Shown here piece after piece: positions 20,763-33,821 of a DNA stretch of 64,000 nt. The stretch's first letter is position 1. Each line of letters begins with the position of its first letter. Origin of the DNA: Pammene aurita (lineage: Eukaryota; Arthropoda; Insecta; Lepidoptera; Tortricidae); contig OX352296.1 of the NCBI GenBank assembly GCA_947086415.1, positions 38,332,901 through 38,396,900 of the forward strand, written 5' to 3'. The translations under genes and the position numbers were made by a program. Below the pieces are notes generated by a model. The model was given only the letters and a program-made list of their open reading frames with translations, was not told the DNA's origin and ran no database searches.

Positions 20763-20953
20763 TTAAAAATCATCTGTCAACACTGCCTTATTCACATTTT
20801 TATGACTCAAATAATTTGTATGAAGATTTGTTTGGTATGATTCTTTGTCAATTTAACAAACATTTCAAATTGAGAACTATTAGTGGGTCAAAGACTAAAT
20901 CTAAATCAAAGTTTAGCGAATGGGCTACCGTAGGCATTCATAAAATGGTCTAA

Positions 20954-21509
20954 GTGCTGGCCACGTCAGATATGATATGACACAATAATGAGAGCAATGA
21001 AACCTATCTTGTTAGACTGCTTTACCATCCTTATTGCTAGATCCGGGCATCTGGCAGCTTTTAACGGGTGGAGGTCAGAGTGACAGACCAACCAAGTTTT
21101 TAAGTTGGAAAAAAGTAATACCAAAATAGGTACACACTGCCAAAGTTGTGTCATTTATAGAGGACAGGGCCTATATTTTAACATTAGATTAAAAACCATT
21201 GTCTATTATTGGGGAAACAAAAACAGTAGGCGACAAACTAAAAATTGGATTATACATCATTTGGCACTACTTGCCCCCAACATAAACTTCTGGTTATGAT
21301 ATAATCTAATTAATTACATAATTTCCCATAATATTGCATCAAACCCAGAACTCTAGGATTTGTTTTCTTCGAGTTATTTGCATTCTTTGACATCCACCAC
21401 TTTACAGCTGCCAGATGTCCGGATCTAGAAATAAGCATAGTATAGCAAACTAACTGGAGGGGTTTCGTTGCTCTCATTATTGTGGCATATCTGACGTGGC
21501 CAGCTCTCC
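20954..21509. mobile_element. MITE with 'gctggccacgtcagatatg' inverted ends
   Basis: The left end 'gtgctggccacgtcagatat' is mirrored at the right end, which reads 'tatctgacgtggccagctc'. The inverted part continues through 'cacaataatgagagcaa'. GTCTAA occurs on both sides (20948-20953 and 21510-21515). Excising it restores the LINE X linker region. It has a truncated relative at 9115-9507. Confidence 0.75.
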
Positions 21510-21515
21510 GTCTAA

Positions 21516-22386
21516 AAGTAGAAAGAGGCTTTATGAACTTTATGGAGAGAGAGAACTGAACAAAAATGCAGATTTTCTGGACTATGTTAAGAACTATTCA
21601 AAAATTTTCAAGAAAGTGTGTTTGACTGCGAAGGCGAACTATACTAGTGCAAAAATCAAAATTTCGGACAACAAGGTGAAAACAGTATGGAATATTATAA
21701 ATAAGGAAGCTGGTAAATGTAAATCACGCGATCGTCAAGTCAACATTGTCTCAGAGGAACGGTCTTGTCAAATGACGATATTGCCTCGGCATTCGAAGAT
21801 TATTTTTCTAACATAGCATTAAATACCACAAAATGTCTAAAATCATCTTCGTTTCAAGCTCATTCCTTACTTTGCACTAATATTAAGAAATGTCAGATGA
21901 TATTTGAATTTGACCTTGTAGATTCAGAAAAAATTGTAAAAATATTCAAATCTCTGAATTTAAAGAAAACAGAAGACTTATGGGGTACATCAGTTGTAGT
22001 CATCAGTCATATCATAGACGTCATAACGCCTTACTTAGCCTTAATTTATAATAATTCAGTTTCACAAGGCGTTTTTCCAGATCTTATGAAATGTAGTAAA
22101 GTCATACCTCTTTTTAAATCGGGTGATTCTAGTGATCTGAATAACTTCCGGCCGATATCAATACTTCCTGTACTAAGTAAAGTCTTTGAAAAGCTAATGT
22201 TAAATGATCTACTGGGCCACTTCTACAGACATGGATTGCTTACAAGCAATCAGTTTGGTTTCACAAAGGGACGTTCCACAACCGACGCTGCTGCGGTACT
22301 CATCAAACATATTTTCATTGCCTGGGAAAAACATTACGATGCAATTGGTATATTCTGTGATCTTTCTAAAGCGTTTGATTGTGTAG
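21516..22386 (+). pseudogene. LINE X reverse transcriptase, N-terminal part
   Basis: It begins with a linker (RKRLYELYGERELNKN...VWNIINKEAG), then shifts frame near 21760 into DDIASAFEDYF. Reverse-transcriptase motifs follow: VIPLFKSGDSSDLNNFRPIS, NQFGFTKGRSTTDA and IFCDLSKAFDCVD, the last holding the first catalytic aspartate. The frame stops where LINE Y is inserted at ~22387. Confidence 0.85.
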
Positions 22387-24420
22387 ACCTCCACGCAAAA
22401 TACCAGATCACCTAAACCAGCATTTTCTTACAATAGCCAAAAAGTACAAATTAAACAATGACAAAAAATTGGACTCAGCACTGTACCTAGATCGTTATTT
22501 AAAAAATACCGACGTACCCGGTCTAGTTTTGCCAACGGTTACACTTACAGATTTAAACCGTACTTTGAAATCGATGCTAAAAAGTCGTGCTACCGTAGAC
22601 ATTTATGACATGTCTCTGAACATACTCGAGTGTGTCTGGCCGGTCATCGCGGGTTTATTAGTAAAATTGATAAACACTATGTTTACATGCGGTATATACC
22701 CCGATGTTCTGAAGAGTACCCGAGTGTGTCCAGTTTATAAGGGTAAGGGAGAAAAGTGTGCCGTTGACAATTATAGACCGATCACGATTGTACCAAATAT
22801 TTCAAAATTAATCGAATCTATATTATCACAATCCCTAATGCAACATGTCGAGACAAATGACTTACTAACAGACAGACAATTTGCGTATAGAAAAAATAGG
22901 TCCACCACTACAGCTGCGTTACAGATTCACGATTGTATATCAACAGCGTTGGATATAAAAAATAAAGTAGCAGGGGTATTCTGTGACTTATCTAAAGCGT
23001 TCGATGTGATTAGTCATGAACTCTTGATAAAAAAGATAGGGCGGTATGGAATCAAAAACAACGTTCAAAAACTATTCGCATCGTTTCTTAAGAATAGGCA
23101 GCAAACGGTGGAGGTAAAAATTGAAGGTAAAAGTATGAAGTCTGGGGTAGGTTCTCTTGAGCTAGGAATACCACAGGGTTCGTCGCTCGGGAATACCCTT
23201 TTCTTGATATTCATAAACGACCTTCCTGCTACCATTTCTGAAGGGGTGGCAGTACTGTTTGCCGATGACACCACTGTAATAGTAAATGCACCTACGTACT
23301 CACAGCTCGAACAAAAAATAACGCAGACATGCAACCAACTTCACGAGTGGTTCTCGGCGAACGGGCTCATCCTCAACGTCACGAAGTCCAACGTAATGTT
23401 GTTCTCAGCCGGAGGGAACACAGACATCCCGCTAATTCAGAGTCCGATGCCGAGCTGTGTTTCATGCCAGTTCCTTGGATTTACAATTGACGTTAACCTG
23501 AACTGGAAAGAGCACGTTAAAAATCTTTGTGCCAGGCTGGGCAGTGCTATTTTTGCGTTAATCAAATTAAAACCGATTTTATCTAGTGACGCACTGCTTC
23601 AAATTTACTACGCATATTTTTTTTCGCTGATGTCATACGGTATTATTTTGTATGGGAACTCGACAGACTCGAAAAGAGTGTTTTTATTACAAAAACGAGC
23701 CGTACGAACATTAGCTGGTGTACACCTAAGGTACCCATGTCGAAAGTTATTCAAAAAATACAAAATACTGACACATTACTCACTGTATGTCTATGAGATT
23801 ATAATGTTCACGCGTCGAAATATAAATTCATTTCAGCGTATAAATATGCCCGGCAGAATAACCCGCCAGACCGGGCGACTACAGCCCGTCCAGCATCGAC
23901 TTGCATTACTCGACAAGTGCCCGCGTGTAATAGGCCCGGAATTTTATGAAAGTCTACCCGCAACTCTCAGAAATGAAACTTCCGATAATAAATTTGAACA
24001 CCGACTAAAGGAACTTTTATTGTCTAGGAATTTATATTCTGTCGAAGAATTCACTGCAGAATTTAAAAGAACTGCAAAATGTTAATTATTTTTATAGAGT
24101 ATTTTTACGTAATATTTTTGTTTATATTGTTATTTTTTTTAATTGATTGACTTTGTTTTAGGTTTTGACATTTTTCTTTTATTTTATAATATTTATATGT
24201 ATACCACTACCTAGGGTCTCTAGACATGTATACATAAACAAAATCCCTGTTGACATTCTTTATATTTTACTAATGACATTTTCTTTTTCTGTACATTTTT
24301 TTTGATTGATTATTATTTTATTGTATTTTAAGTGACGATCTTTTAGTGAATCAATATTATTTTATGATGTAAAATACTGTGTGATTTTCTATAAGAAATG
24401 AATAAATCTATCTAAATCTA
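22387..24420 (+). mobile_element. LINE Y, inserted in the LINE X reverse transcriptase
   Basis: A second non-LTR element, 5'-truncated. It enters after 'gattgtgtaga' of LINE X and ends in an 'aaatctatct' repeat tail before LINE X resumes at 'tcatacgaccctcattct'. TAGA is shared at both junctions, so the target duplication is short or partly hidden by the tail. It lies in the same orientation as its host element. Confidence 0.85.
22390..24085 (+). CDS. LINE Y reverse transcriptase, C-terminal ~565 residues
   Basis: Reverse transcriptase of a non-LTR element, which copies its RNA onto nicked target DNA. The frame is open to a TAA at 24083-24085. Motifs in order are RVCPVYKGKGEKCAVDNYRP, RQFAYRKNRSTTTAALQ, GVFCDLSKAFDVISHELL (catalytic D), LGIPQGSSLGNTLFL and VLFADDTTVI (catalytic DD, ~residue 294). 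The thumb and C-terminal region follow, with CQFLGFTID, QKRAVRTLAGV and HRLKELLLSR. There is no native start codon, because the element is truncated before the polymerase. Both catalytic aspartate motifs are present, so it was young when inserted. Confidence 0.9.
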
Positions 24421-25436
24421 TCTAGATCATACGACCCTCATTCTTAAATTAGAACATTATGGTTTGTCAGAAAATGCCTTGAATCTCATGTCTTCATATC
24501 TTAGCAACAGAACACAAACAGTTGTTGTAAATAAAACCCAGTCTAAAGGGACTTCAGTAAAATTAGGAGTGCCACAGGGTTCTATTTTGGGCCCATTCCT
24601 GTTTTTGGTTTATATAAATGATTTACCTTGTGTAGTACAAAACCTTTGTGATATCCTTCTGTTTGCCGATGATACATCTTTAATTTTCGAAGTTGACCGG
24701 CAATCTACCGACTTTACTGTAATCAATAACACACTAGCTGCTGTACTGAACTGGTTTACTATTAACAATTTGCTACTTAATGCTAAGAAAACCAAATGTA
24801 TTAGATTTGTTTTGCCAAACGTTGCACCGGTGGACACTAAGATTCTCCTGAATGGTGAATGTTTAGAGATAGTAGATAAAGCAGTGTTCCTTGGTTCGAC
24901 GTTGGACAAAAATCTACAATGGAGTCCTCATATAAGAAAACTCGCTCTTCGATTAAGCTCGGCCGCTCATGCCGTTAGGAGAATTAGAGAATTTACGAAT
25001 ATTGACACAGCTCGCTTAGTTTATCACAGTTATTTTCATAGTGTAATGTCATATGGTATTCTGGTTTGGGGCAAAGCAGCTGACATACAGACTATATTTG
25101 TTTTACAAAAAAGAGCCATCCGCTTTCTATATAACTTAAAGGCAGGTGCATCAGTTAGAGAACTATTTAAAGAAATTAATATTTTAACTGTTGCTTCCCA
25201 ATATATCAATATGACAATATTATTTTTGCTGTAAAGAATATACATACATTCAAAAAAAATTCTGACATCCACAGCTATAACACTAGAAATAAAAACAAGC
25301 TTGCTATCAGAAGTAGTCGTATCCGCAAAGCATATAAGTCATTTTTTGGTCAAGGTATTCACATTTATAACAAGTTACCCGTCGATGCTTTAAATTTATC
25401 ATTTCCCGCTCTTAAGAAATATTTGAAAAAAGTTTA
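24421..25436 (+). pseudogene. LINE X reverse transcriptase, C-terminal part
   Basis: Resumes with TLILKLEHYGLSENALNL, then LGVPQGSILGPFLFL and LFADDTSLIF (24661), then WSPHIRKLA, SYGILVWG and QKRAIRFLYN. A one-base shift near 25225 ends the first frame at 25234. The next frame continues KNIHTFKKNSDIHSYNTRNK...LKKV to a TAA at 25434-25436. Confidence 0.85.
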
Positions 25437-25626
25437 ATGTCAAAGGGTTATTACAGGGTCGAGGACTATATGACGGATAAAGATGCATGGCCCAAACCAG
25501 AAAATACTACAAAATCATCTAACATTTAGAGGACACAGTTCAGATAGGAAATCATATCAAACGTTTTGTGAAGCAATCAGATTTGAATTTTATTATTATT
25601 ATTTTATTTTAATTAAACAATACGTA

Positions 25627-25704
25627 CAATCGGGTTCAGAATTGCATGGCCAATTTATGAATGAATTCATTGATAAATTGACCATGCATTTTGAACCCGA
25701 TGGT
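25627..25704. repeat. Hairpin in the LINE X 3' region
   Basis: 'atcgggttcagaattgcatg' faces 'catgcattttgaacccgat', with 'gccaatttat' against 'ataaattgac' extending the stem. Each arm is ~33 bp with a few mismatches. It may be a small foldback inserted in the untranslated region, or an RNA structure of the element. Confidence 0.55.
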
Positions 25705-25972
25705 ACATTGTATGTCTCTCAAGCTGTTTTGCTATGCCTTCTTATAGAACTACGCATTATTGTGTATCTTTAAGATGTAATATTACTGTATTACTGTTTT
25801 GAAAAAATAAGTCCCGCCGAGTTTCTTGCCGGTCATAAATAATTCTTCTCGGGTCAGAGGTGTAGGGTTAGAACCGGAGGTAGTTTTTCTTTTTTTTTTC
25901 TCTCTGACGTTCATAAGTGCATTGTAATGTGCCTAAATTGAAGAATAAATATCTTTTATCTTTTTATCTTTT

Positions 25973-28250
25973 AATTGGGATTGTTCAAAATTTTTTTACC
26001 CCACATTTTGATTTTTTTTTTCTGAAACTATAGGCTATTTTAAGATATCAATTTGGTTTAGTTGGCTTAAAACAGCTTAGTTACTTTATTATAGTTAAAA
26101 TAAAAAATCAGACACGACATCTTGTAAGTTATAGATACAAGCTGAACAGCATTGACAAAGTCAATCATTCGTATAAAAAAAAACCCTTGCTTGTCGTCAC
26201 CTGTCGCTGTCACGTCAAGAAGTAATGGTACGTCACTTCGCATGTTGTAAGAGCCCGCAAAAAATATAAAAAAACAAATTGTAATTGTAAAGTGAAAGAA
26301 ACAATACCCATGACGCTTAATTTTGTTAAATCCGACTTAAAAAATATACCGAAGTTAAAAAATATCACTATACTGGAGTAAATCGCATCAAGACCAAACT
26401 ATAATATGACTATAATTTGATTGAAATAAGAGAAACCAAAAGACTTATGTGAGATAAGACAAGACGGTTACTTGTACGCTTTTATATATTTCAAAAATTA
26501 GTGTTTGATTATTATTGCACATTCGGCTTAATTTTTGTGTGTAATACTTACTTTTTCACATGTATCCGTAGGGGCAGTTTTTGTTTACAATTTTCTGTTA
26601 ACATGTTTAGATGTTTGACAACTGTCGTATACAATATTATGTCATCGAGTTTATTTATAATATTACTCCAAAATTTATCAATAAACCTAGACCTCGAAAT
26701 GGTTTTGAAAATATACCTTTTCAAAATAAATGAACAATCCCAATTATGTATATTAAAGTATTTGATAATCTCATATACGAAAATGTCATGCCGTCTTTTG
26801 TCCCGAAATAAGAGACTCATTTCTTATAAATGGGCCTTTACTTAATACACATTTCTATTCGTACCAGCAAAGTATCAAACTTCATTATCACACAAACAAA
26901 ACACCAAAGTTGCTACGCTCTTTCTAAACTCAATGGAATAAGATTTAAATTCGATTGGACTTGCCTTTGTATTGTGATAGTACGCTTTTAATTTTAAAAT
27001 AAGCAAATAATTACGCAAATCGGCAAAGCGTGCTGTCACATGACTACCGATAACCTAAATGAACCGCAATGTGTTCGCAAGTGCTTGCTTCTAACACACT
27101 TAATCATTCTACATCTTATTGTGGTTGTAATAGGGTTGGCATATTGTCAGTTAACTATGGACGATGGATTATGTAACCAGTGTAAGAATGATTACCGATC
27201 GTATCGTTACTAGGAGTCTAGAGCTCAGTTTATACTAGTTTGTTAGCGAAATATTTAATAATATTAGGTACTAAAGACTAATTATCGTTGGACTTTCTCT
27301 CATGTGACTGGCGCTTACGACATTTTAGATATTAACTAATATAATGAATTATGAAAAACGGTTCTTGACCTGCGAGTAAATAATTTACGCGAACCAGATT
27401 AAAAGCACAGTCACGTGATAGAAACATGCTGGTTTAGAGCCCGACCACGCTAAATTTGCATAGACTGCATCGACAAAATGTTGAACAGAGCTGTCAAATC
27501 AACGACAATGACACCCTTTTATTTGAAAGGAGCAAGTTACCAACCATGCAGCTATTATAAATCCTCCAAATATAAATGTTGCGCTTTTTAAAACCAACGT
27601 TAGCACTGTCATTTTGACAGTTGCCTTCCAGATCTTCAGTACACAAGCTTCATATTCCCAGTATCTAACTATTAATCTACTAACGCCGCTAAACCGGACG
27701 CAAACGATGTTTTTAATTGCTGCAATTGTCGGCATTTCCCACCGCTATTGCCACTATATTGTGATCAAGAGATAAAAATAAAATATTAATATATAGCTGC
27801 AAATCGTATAACCAATACTCAGCAGAGGCCCGTAGCCAGAGTTACAGTTAAGGTAGTGCAGTGCAAATTTAAGGTAAAGGCATTTCCCATAATGCCCCCC
27901 CCCCCCCCACCCCCCCTCTCTAGCTATCTATAGTACCTTCCGTCCGAAACAGCATTTATATAAAATATGTCAGTACATGAAACCTTATATAAAAGCAGCA
28001 GCTAATAGATAATGAGATATTCTAAATAATCTTGATAATAACAGAATACGAACACAAAGGTAATTTTTGAATTCTAATCTAACACCACATACGTTTAGTT
28101 ACCTATAGTCAGCAGACTATTCTAACTTTAAAACACGTTTAGACACAATCCAACTTCAATACCAACTCCAATGCATTAACTATGCAATACATCTAGCGCC
28201 TAAACGTCTGATTAGAAAAATCTGAATTTGCTTAAAAAATATTCCGATGC
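25973..28250. other. Gene-free stretch
   Basis: AT-rich, with no open frame that looks coding. A C-rich homopolymer tract lies at ~27894-27919. Confidence 0.45.
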
Positions 28251-28325
28251 AACTCCAATACGACTTCAATATTGGTTGATTATTTGTTGTGTGTTGGAGT
28301 TATGTTTGAGATAGATTGTGTTTTT
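28160..28325 (+). repeat. Dispersed repeat also found inverted at the window end
   Basis: 'caatattggttgatta' and 'ttggagttatgtttgagata' recur as the reverse complement at 63935-64000. Family not recognised. Confidence 0.6.
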
Positions 28326-31070
28326 AATGTATACTGTATTCTGTACTTAAATACAAAAAAATATATACCTAGACAAAAAAAAACGTTCTCATTTCGTATA
28401 ATTCCATACAATTCCCTGTTTCCTTAGGTGCCAATAAGTATTAAATTCCGTACGTGCCTCACTGGAATCTTGTAGATTCGCATACATTCAGGAGAAAGCA
28501 CTAAGAATTGTTCGGAGAGCTACTTTACGATTCAAAACGAACAAAGTGCGCTTGAAATATTGCATGCAGCAATGATTCGCATTTCCTTTTGTATAAATAC
28601 ATTTTGAAGTGTCAAGAAAATGCTGTTACGTGTCAAAAATTGTTCATAGGTAACATCGCCGAACAAAATATTAGAAACTATAGAATTTAGTGTTTGTGGT
28701 CACCGATAGATGACGCTAGTGCTTTAACCTGAAACAAATACAAGATATCTCTATACTCCGCTTAGCGCGTTATTTCTTTGAAACCTAAGCTGCCAAAAAG
28801 AAGGGGTGCGGGAGGGGGTGCGCAATGCTAGACAGGGAACGCGCCATTGTTCCGTGGGGCGTAAGAGAGAGTCAGACATTAATGGTTGCCACGGAGACTT
28901 ACTAAGTTTACTGTCACTTGTAATAAATTAGTATCTCACTATAGGGTGAAATTACTTCGAGCGTGGCAGCGGGGGTTGCCCGGCTATGCGGGGTCTTGGG
29001 TTATTAGTCTATGACCTGAAATAAGGGAACGCGATTTTGTATGGATAATGGATATTGTCAATCCATGTCTATATCATCCTTTGATAGGTAAGGTATTCGA
29101 GTATTTCCTAAATCCAAATAGTGGCAGATAATTCCGAAAATGGAGGCTTATTGGAATGGAATATGAGTGATTTTTAAATGATTTACGGAATTATCTGATT
29201 TTCGGAATTACCTGTGTAGTGAATGTAATGAGTCGAGTCCTCAAAAATACTCAAAAACAACAAACAGTTACACCGATAACTTATGTGCAAATTTCTCTAT
29301 GGAAAGTGACCCGTTTTCATTGCCTTTGAGGATTTATGAACTCTCCAAAAAGTCAATGGAGTGTACCAACATTGTACAGTGCAGTGTAGTTAAAATTCCA
29401 CAGCGCTGCATGCAAACTCGACACTTTAATAGTTTTACACGTCATTGCACAAAAAGCTGCGTGACCTTTTCATAATGTTTTGAAAGCCGTAGCTTTAGTG
29501 TTTGTATAGGCACTCGTATTTAGTAGACTGCGTTTTATTTCAGCGTATATTTGTGTATGTGTGCGTGTTAATGTTAATGCAGTGCCGTACGCTTTTCACA
29601 CATGGGTATAGAGGTTACCTAACCAGGCTTACATTCTTGGCGTTAAAATTACTCGCTACCTCCTGCATTGAGCTAAAATATGAGTAGGTATACGATATTC
29701 ATATAAATGTAATAGTATGTTTCATTGACATACCTACAAAACGCGATTATAAAGACGGAGAAAGAAAAACATTTTCTTCACGGAGCGAGTAATATGAATG
29801 CTTGTGATAAAATTACATTCTATATGAAATACGAAAAGAACTCAAAGCGTTTCTAATATACACAAGCAATCCTTCTAATCTGTCAGTCAAGTCACGTACT
29901 CAACTCAGACAGACGAGTAAACAACAAAGAACTCTATGTCATACAAACTTGGGTTTTCATTAAAAAGTTTTACGTTGAGAACCTGAGTGTTTGCGGGAGA
30001 AAATTCCGTAGAACTATAATGATATTTAGCGGTTATTTAGGTTTCATGGTGTAAGGATGAACGCTCTACCGATGGTGCAGTGGTTACAAGAAGTCATAAG
30101 CACCATTCAAGTATTTAAGTTCCAATATAGCCCTAGGTAATCAATGTAGGTAAGACTGAAAAAAAAAACTTCGTGAAAAATCTCGTGGGCATTTTGATTC
30201 CGGTTCGCTACAATCAAAAATCACAATACCCTTTTACATATTTGACTTAACTGTGTACCATTAACGGGCGGTTAGCAATCGTCACAAAACTGATGGTCAA
30301 TGTCTAATCCCATACATTTTATCAGAAACAGACTGTTAGACGTTTCTGAAACAAGTCTTAAGTGGTGCTTAAGTTTAAAGTACAAGTTAAAATAAAAATG
30401 ACCACTTATACACCGTGGGTTGGAATAACCCGACAGATCTTAACCACGAATTTCTAAGACCAAAAGAAGGAAAAAGTATTATGTGACATTAGGTCGAATT
30501 CGCTAACAAATTATTTTTCGTTTTTTTTTTATATTTTTGAATGTTTATTGCACATAAAAAGCAAATGTTATTAATAAAATTATCGCCTAAAACAAATTGA
30601 TACATTTATTTTTGTAAAAATTTAGTTTCTGCAAAGTTTTCCTTGTCACTTTGATATCTGTCAATAAGGACGTGTAAACTATGTCCAATAGTGACAACAA
30701 CGCCATTAGAAAGGCGTTTTGTGATGAGTTATAATAAAAAGTGTATTTTTTTAAAATTGGTATTAACTCTGAAACTAGGCGTATTCCAGAAAAGTTTATA
30801 GGACATTTTAGTATCTAAATATGATCAGGAATACACTGTTAAAATCTGTCTAGTTATATGGGCCCACGGTGTATATAGTCACTACATACAGTAAAACTCG
30901 CTTAAGAATGTTTTTGAAAGGACTTAAAGCTAAAGGGACCTAAAAACGTCTTAAGCGGAAAAGCGTATTATGCGGGATTGTTCCGCAGGACCTCCAGATA
31001 CAGGGACTGATATAAAATGGCGTATTATGAAAGAAATCGTATTCAAATAACTAATAAAGGGCTAGAATAC
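28326..31070. other. Gene-free stretch
   Basis: No gene or clear repeat that I can support. If 31258-31373 is a first exon, this is probably its first intron. Confidence 0.4.
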
Positions 31071-31257
31071 TCAAGGGCCGATAGGTACCAAGTGGCGTTT
31101 TACTAGCAGAAAAAGTTTTAGCTCTTGTAGAGTACAGCCCTTGTGGCCCTTGTCCATAGTAGCGTCACATGGAGAAACATTATAATTGATCACGATCTTC
31201 AGTCTTATCGGAACGACGAAAAAATTAACCTTAATCTTAAAACTATCCTCACCTGAA

Positions 31258-31373
31258 TCAGGAAGCAGTTTTCCCTTGAGCTCCACATCGCTCTCTGCCG
31301 ACGTCGCCCCGTAGTTCTTATACGTCTTGCCCGCTGGCTCCTCTGACTTGGTCACCTTAAACCGCTCCGACAT
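31258..31373 (-). CDS. First coding exon of an unidentified host gene
   Basis: The ATG at 31373 begins MSERFKVTKSEEPAGKTYKN; the same frame continues through ATSAESDVELKG to LLPDS. The exon ends at a good donor, CAG|GTGAGG (GT at 31257-31256). Beyond the donor the frame soon stops looking coding. Base composition is richer in G+C than the flanks, with third-position bias typical of a conserved exon. The sequence is hydrophilic, like the cytosolic N-terminus of a larger protein. I considered a cation-chloride cotransporter from the 'ERFKVTK' start but cannot confirm it. Later exons would lie at lower coordinates or outside the window; none is evident. Confidence 0.6.
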
Positions 31374-31384
31374 CTTCACTACAC

Positions 31385-31830
31385 TACACTATGACACTGG
31401 TAACGATACACTGGTTAAGTTGCAAACACTGGTTTAACTAAGTTACGATATGTACACTTTATAAGTATATTGGTTACGATTTATGGACTCTAAGTTACGT
31501 AAACTGGTTTTACCAGTCCAGTAATGATATGAACATTTGATACTTATATTTTTTATTATTATTTTATTTTAACTTACACACTGACTGGATTAACTAGTTA
31601 CGATATGCACACGTATTACGATATGAACACGGTTAAGTACACAACTGTTTGCGACCTCTGAGCTCCGATGTGGGCACTGGTTGCGATAAGTACATTACAC
31701 TGGTTAGGTTACCTACACCTACTTACATGTACACTAGGTTTCATACACAACAGTTACGATATTGACACTACGATTTGCATAAAACTGGTAGCGATATGTA
31801 CACTGGATACGTAAACACTTCTGCACCCTC
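31385..31830. repeat. Degenerate short repeats upstream of the exon
   Basis: The words 'acactggtta', 'gttacgatatg' and 'gatatg(t/c/a)acac' recur at least ten times with variation over ~440 bp. This suggests a degenerate tandem array just upstream of the putative first exon, in its 5' region or promoter. Confidence 0.55.
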
Positions 31831-33535
31831 GGCAGTCGATCACTGCGCTTCAGTCATCCATTTTCCTGAAATAGAAATAATGATAAATAAATATGACAAC
31901 ATTGTTAAAAACAAAATATTCTGGGCAGTCCTACACTGGCAAGTGGCAAAAATTGTGAACATACAAAATCGAACATTTTTTTTATGTATTTAGGGCAATC
32001 CATAAATTACCGAAGTGTCAGATTTAAACCATAGTTTAGAGATAGTTTTGTTATAGGCTGTGAAATGCATGTTATTTGTAGAAAGTTTTGTCTACCAAGA
32101 TATTTTTTTAGATAAGTAACAACTAGATAGGACTGTAATCATTTTGTTGGGTATTTACATATATTTTAAAGTTATATTTGTTACTCAACAGTAACAAATC
32201 AACGTGACAATAATGTAAATAGTTTTTTAAACATTCCGAAAGTCGGAAAGTTCTTGCCATACCTACTCTTTTTTTCTTACCGTTTACAAAAAAACGCTTT
32301 TAATGTTACGTATGCTATTTTGAGTAAGTAGGTAATTAGGTATAAACTAGTTTGTTATTATACACACGCACCTTAACTAAATTTTCACTAACATAACATA
32401 ACGTAGGAAGGAATATTGTTTAATAAAATAGAAAATGTAATACATAATTGCATGTCGAATGTTTGCCTGTAATTACTCAACCATGTACCGCTAGCATTAG
32501 TCTTCAAGCTTAATAGTGTTGTATCCGTAGGAAAACTTTAAATAAACTAAATTAAATAAACCTATCACAAAATACATCCGTACCTTTTTTAGTATTTACT
32601 TAAATACACGAAAAAGGTTCGAGTAACTTGTTACGTCCAGAACACAAAGAGCAAATAAAACAATTGTGTGTGTTCCTTTAATTATGGCCGCATATGTACT
32701 GACGTCAAAACAGACTGGCCATACGTGAACCTTATTGCATTAACATTAAGGACTATAAATGTTCAGTAAAGTGTGTTTACTAGAATTAAATGATCAATTG
32801 TGAGCTTTATTTACATGGACGTAAAGTCTAGGAATGAATGAAGTGTGTTGTTGTTATTATGGAGCAAACAATACGATTCGTCGCTGTCTCTTTATTTGAC
32901 AATCATTTTAGGAGCGACCCCTAGTGTAATATTGTTGTACTTACATATGTAGGACGTTCAGTATGGAAACAGAAAATCTTGGGTTCGCCTTTTATTTATC
33001 ATGTCATGGTTATGCCAATAAACCTTAGTTGGGATGAAAGCTGAGCAAGGGTAAATAATTAAGGGTATGTATTTAACCAGGCTGCTAAATAATTGATTTT
33101 GGGTAGCTATAAAAAATAAAAAAGGGTACCAAAATTAATAGGTTGGCGACTAATTTGGGGCCGTACATTATTTCAATATGGGCTGTTTTTTAATGTCTTA
33201 ATAGCCATTGTTTAACTATAGGTAGGTATCAAATAATTATATTGAAAACTGAATTTATAACTGGGAAGCATTTTAAGAAGCCTTTTTTTAATCGAAAACG
33301 ATTACCTAAATATTAAATAAAAAATAAGGTACTTTTAAAATATTTAGGAAGCAATTAAAGTGAATTACATATTCAATATTAGTACAACGGGCAACTTAAC
33401 ACGAGCTGTAATTATAAGATAAAATGGATTCTTAAAAAGTTACTAGGGTCTATGAATATTGGTAGGTAAGTATCTATAGTCAGATATCTAGAACCAAAAT
33501 TCATATGCCACATATGATTTAGAAAAAATTAAAGG
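31831..33535. other. Gene-free stretch
   Basis: AT-rich, nothing recognised. Confidence 0.4.
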
Positions 33536-33690
33536 TGCCTTTTGTATAGTATTACCAAAATACCAACCTAGTTAATCGAGCATAATGAATGGTTCCTTTT
33601 GTGTAGGTATTACCTAAATACCTACCTACCTAGTTAATGGAAAATATGGAGGGTGCGTTTTGTGTAGGTATTACCTAAATACCATAGACA
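33536..33690. repeat. Short tandem repeat, ~65-70 bp units
   Basis: 'cttttgtgtaggtattacct' followed by 'aaatacc' and 'tagttaat' recurs two to three times, the first copy more diverged. Confidence 0.55.
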
Positions 33691-33821
33691 TAAACAATAA
33701 AAAGGAAGATGAGTGACGTTCATAGTAAACAAAACTGAAATGTGGTCCAGCACCTACACACTTGTAAAATGCTACACACCGCTATAATGTATGTGCATCA
33801 TGGGCAAAAGAGATGAACCTA

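Larger units (their letters stand above)
18345..25972 (+). mobile_element. LINE X, 5'-truncated non-LTR retrotransposon with three insertions
   Basis: Its own sequence is spread over 18345-18949, 20763-20953, 21516-22386 and 24421-25972. The order is endonuclease, linker, reverse transcriptase and C-terminal region, ending in a tail of TATCTTTT repeats near 25972 after an AATAAA. The style (GVPQGSILGP, FADDTSL) resembles the Jockey group, but the clade was not tested. It is dead: truncated, frameshifted near 21760 and 25225, and interrupted by a foldback/tandem element, a MITE and a second LINE. Confidence 0.85.

Noticed and set aside
31258..31373. Naming the exon as a cation-chloride cotransporter gene
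   Set aside because: The start MSERFKVTK was only suggestive; 39 codons without a domain are not enough to name a gene.
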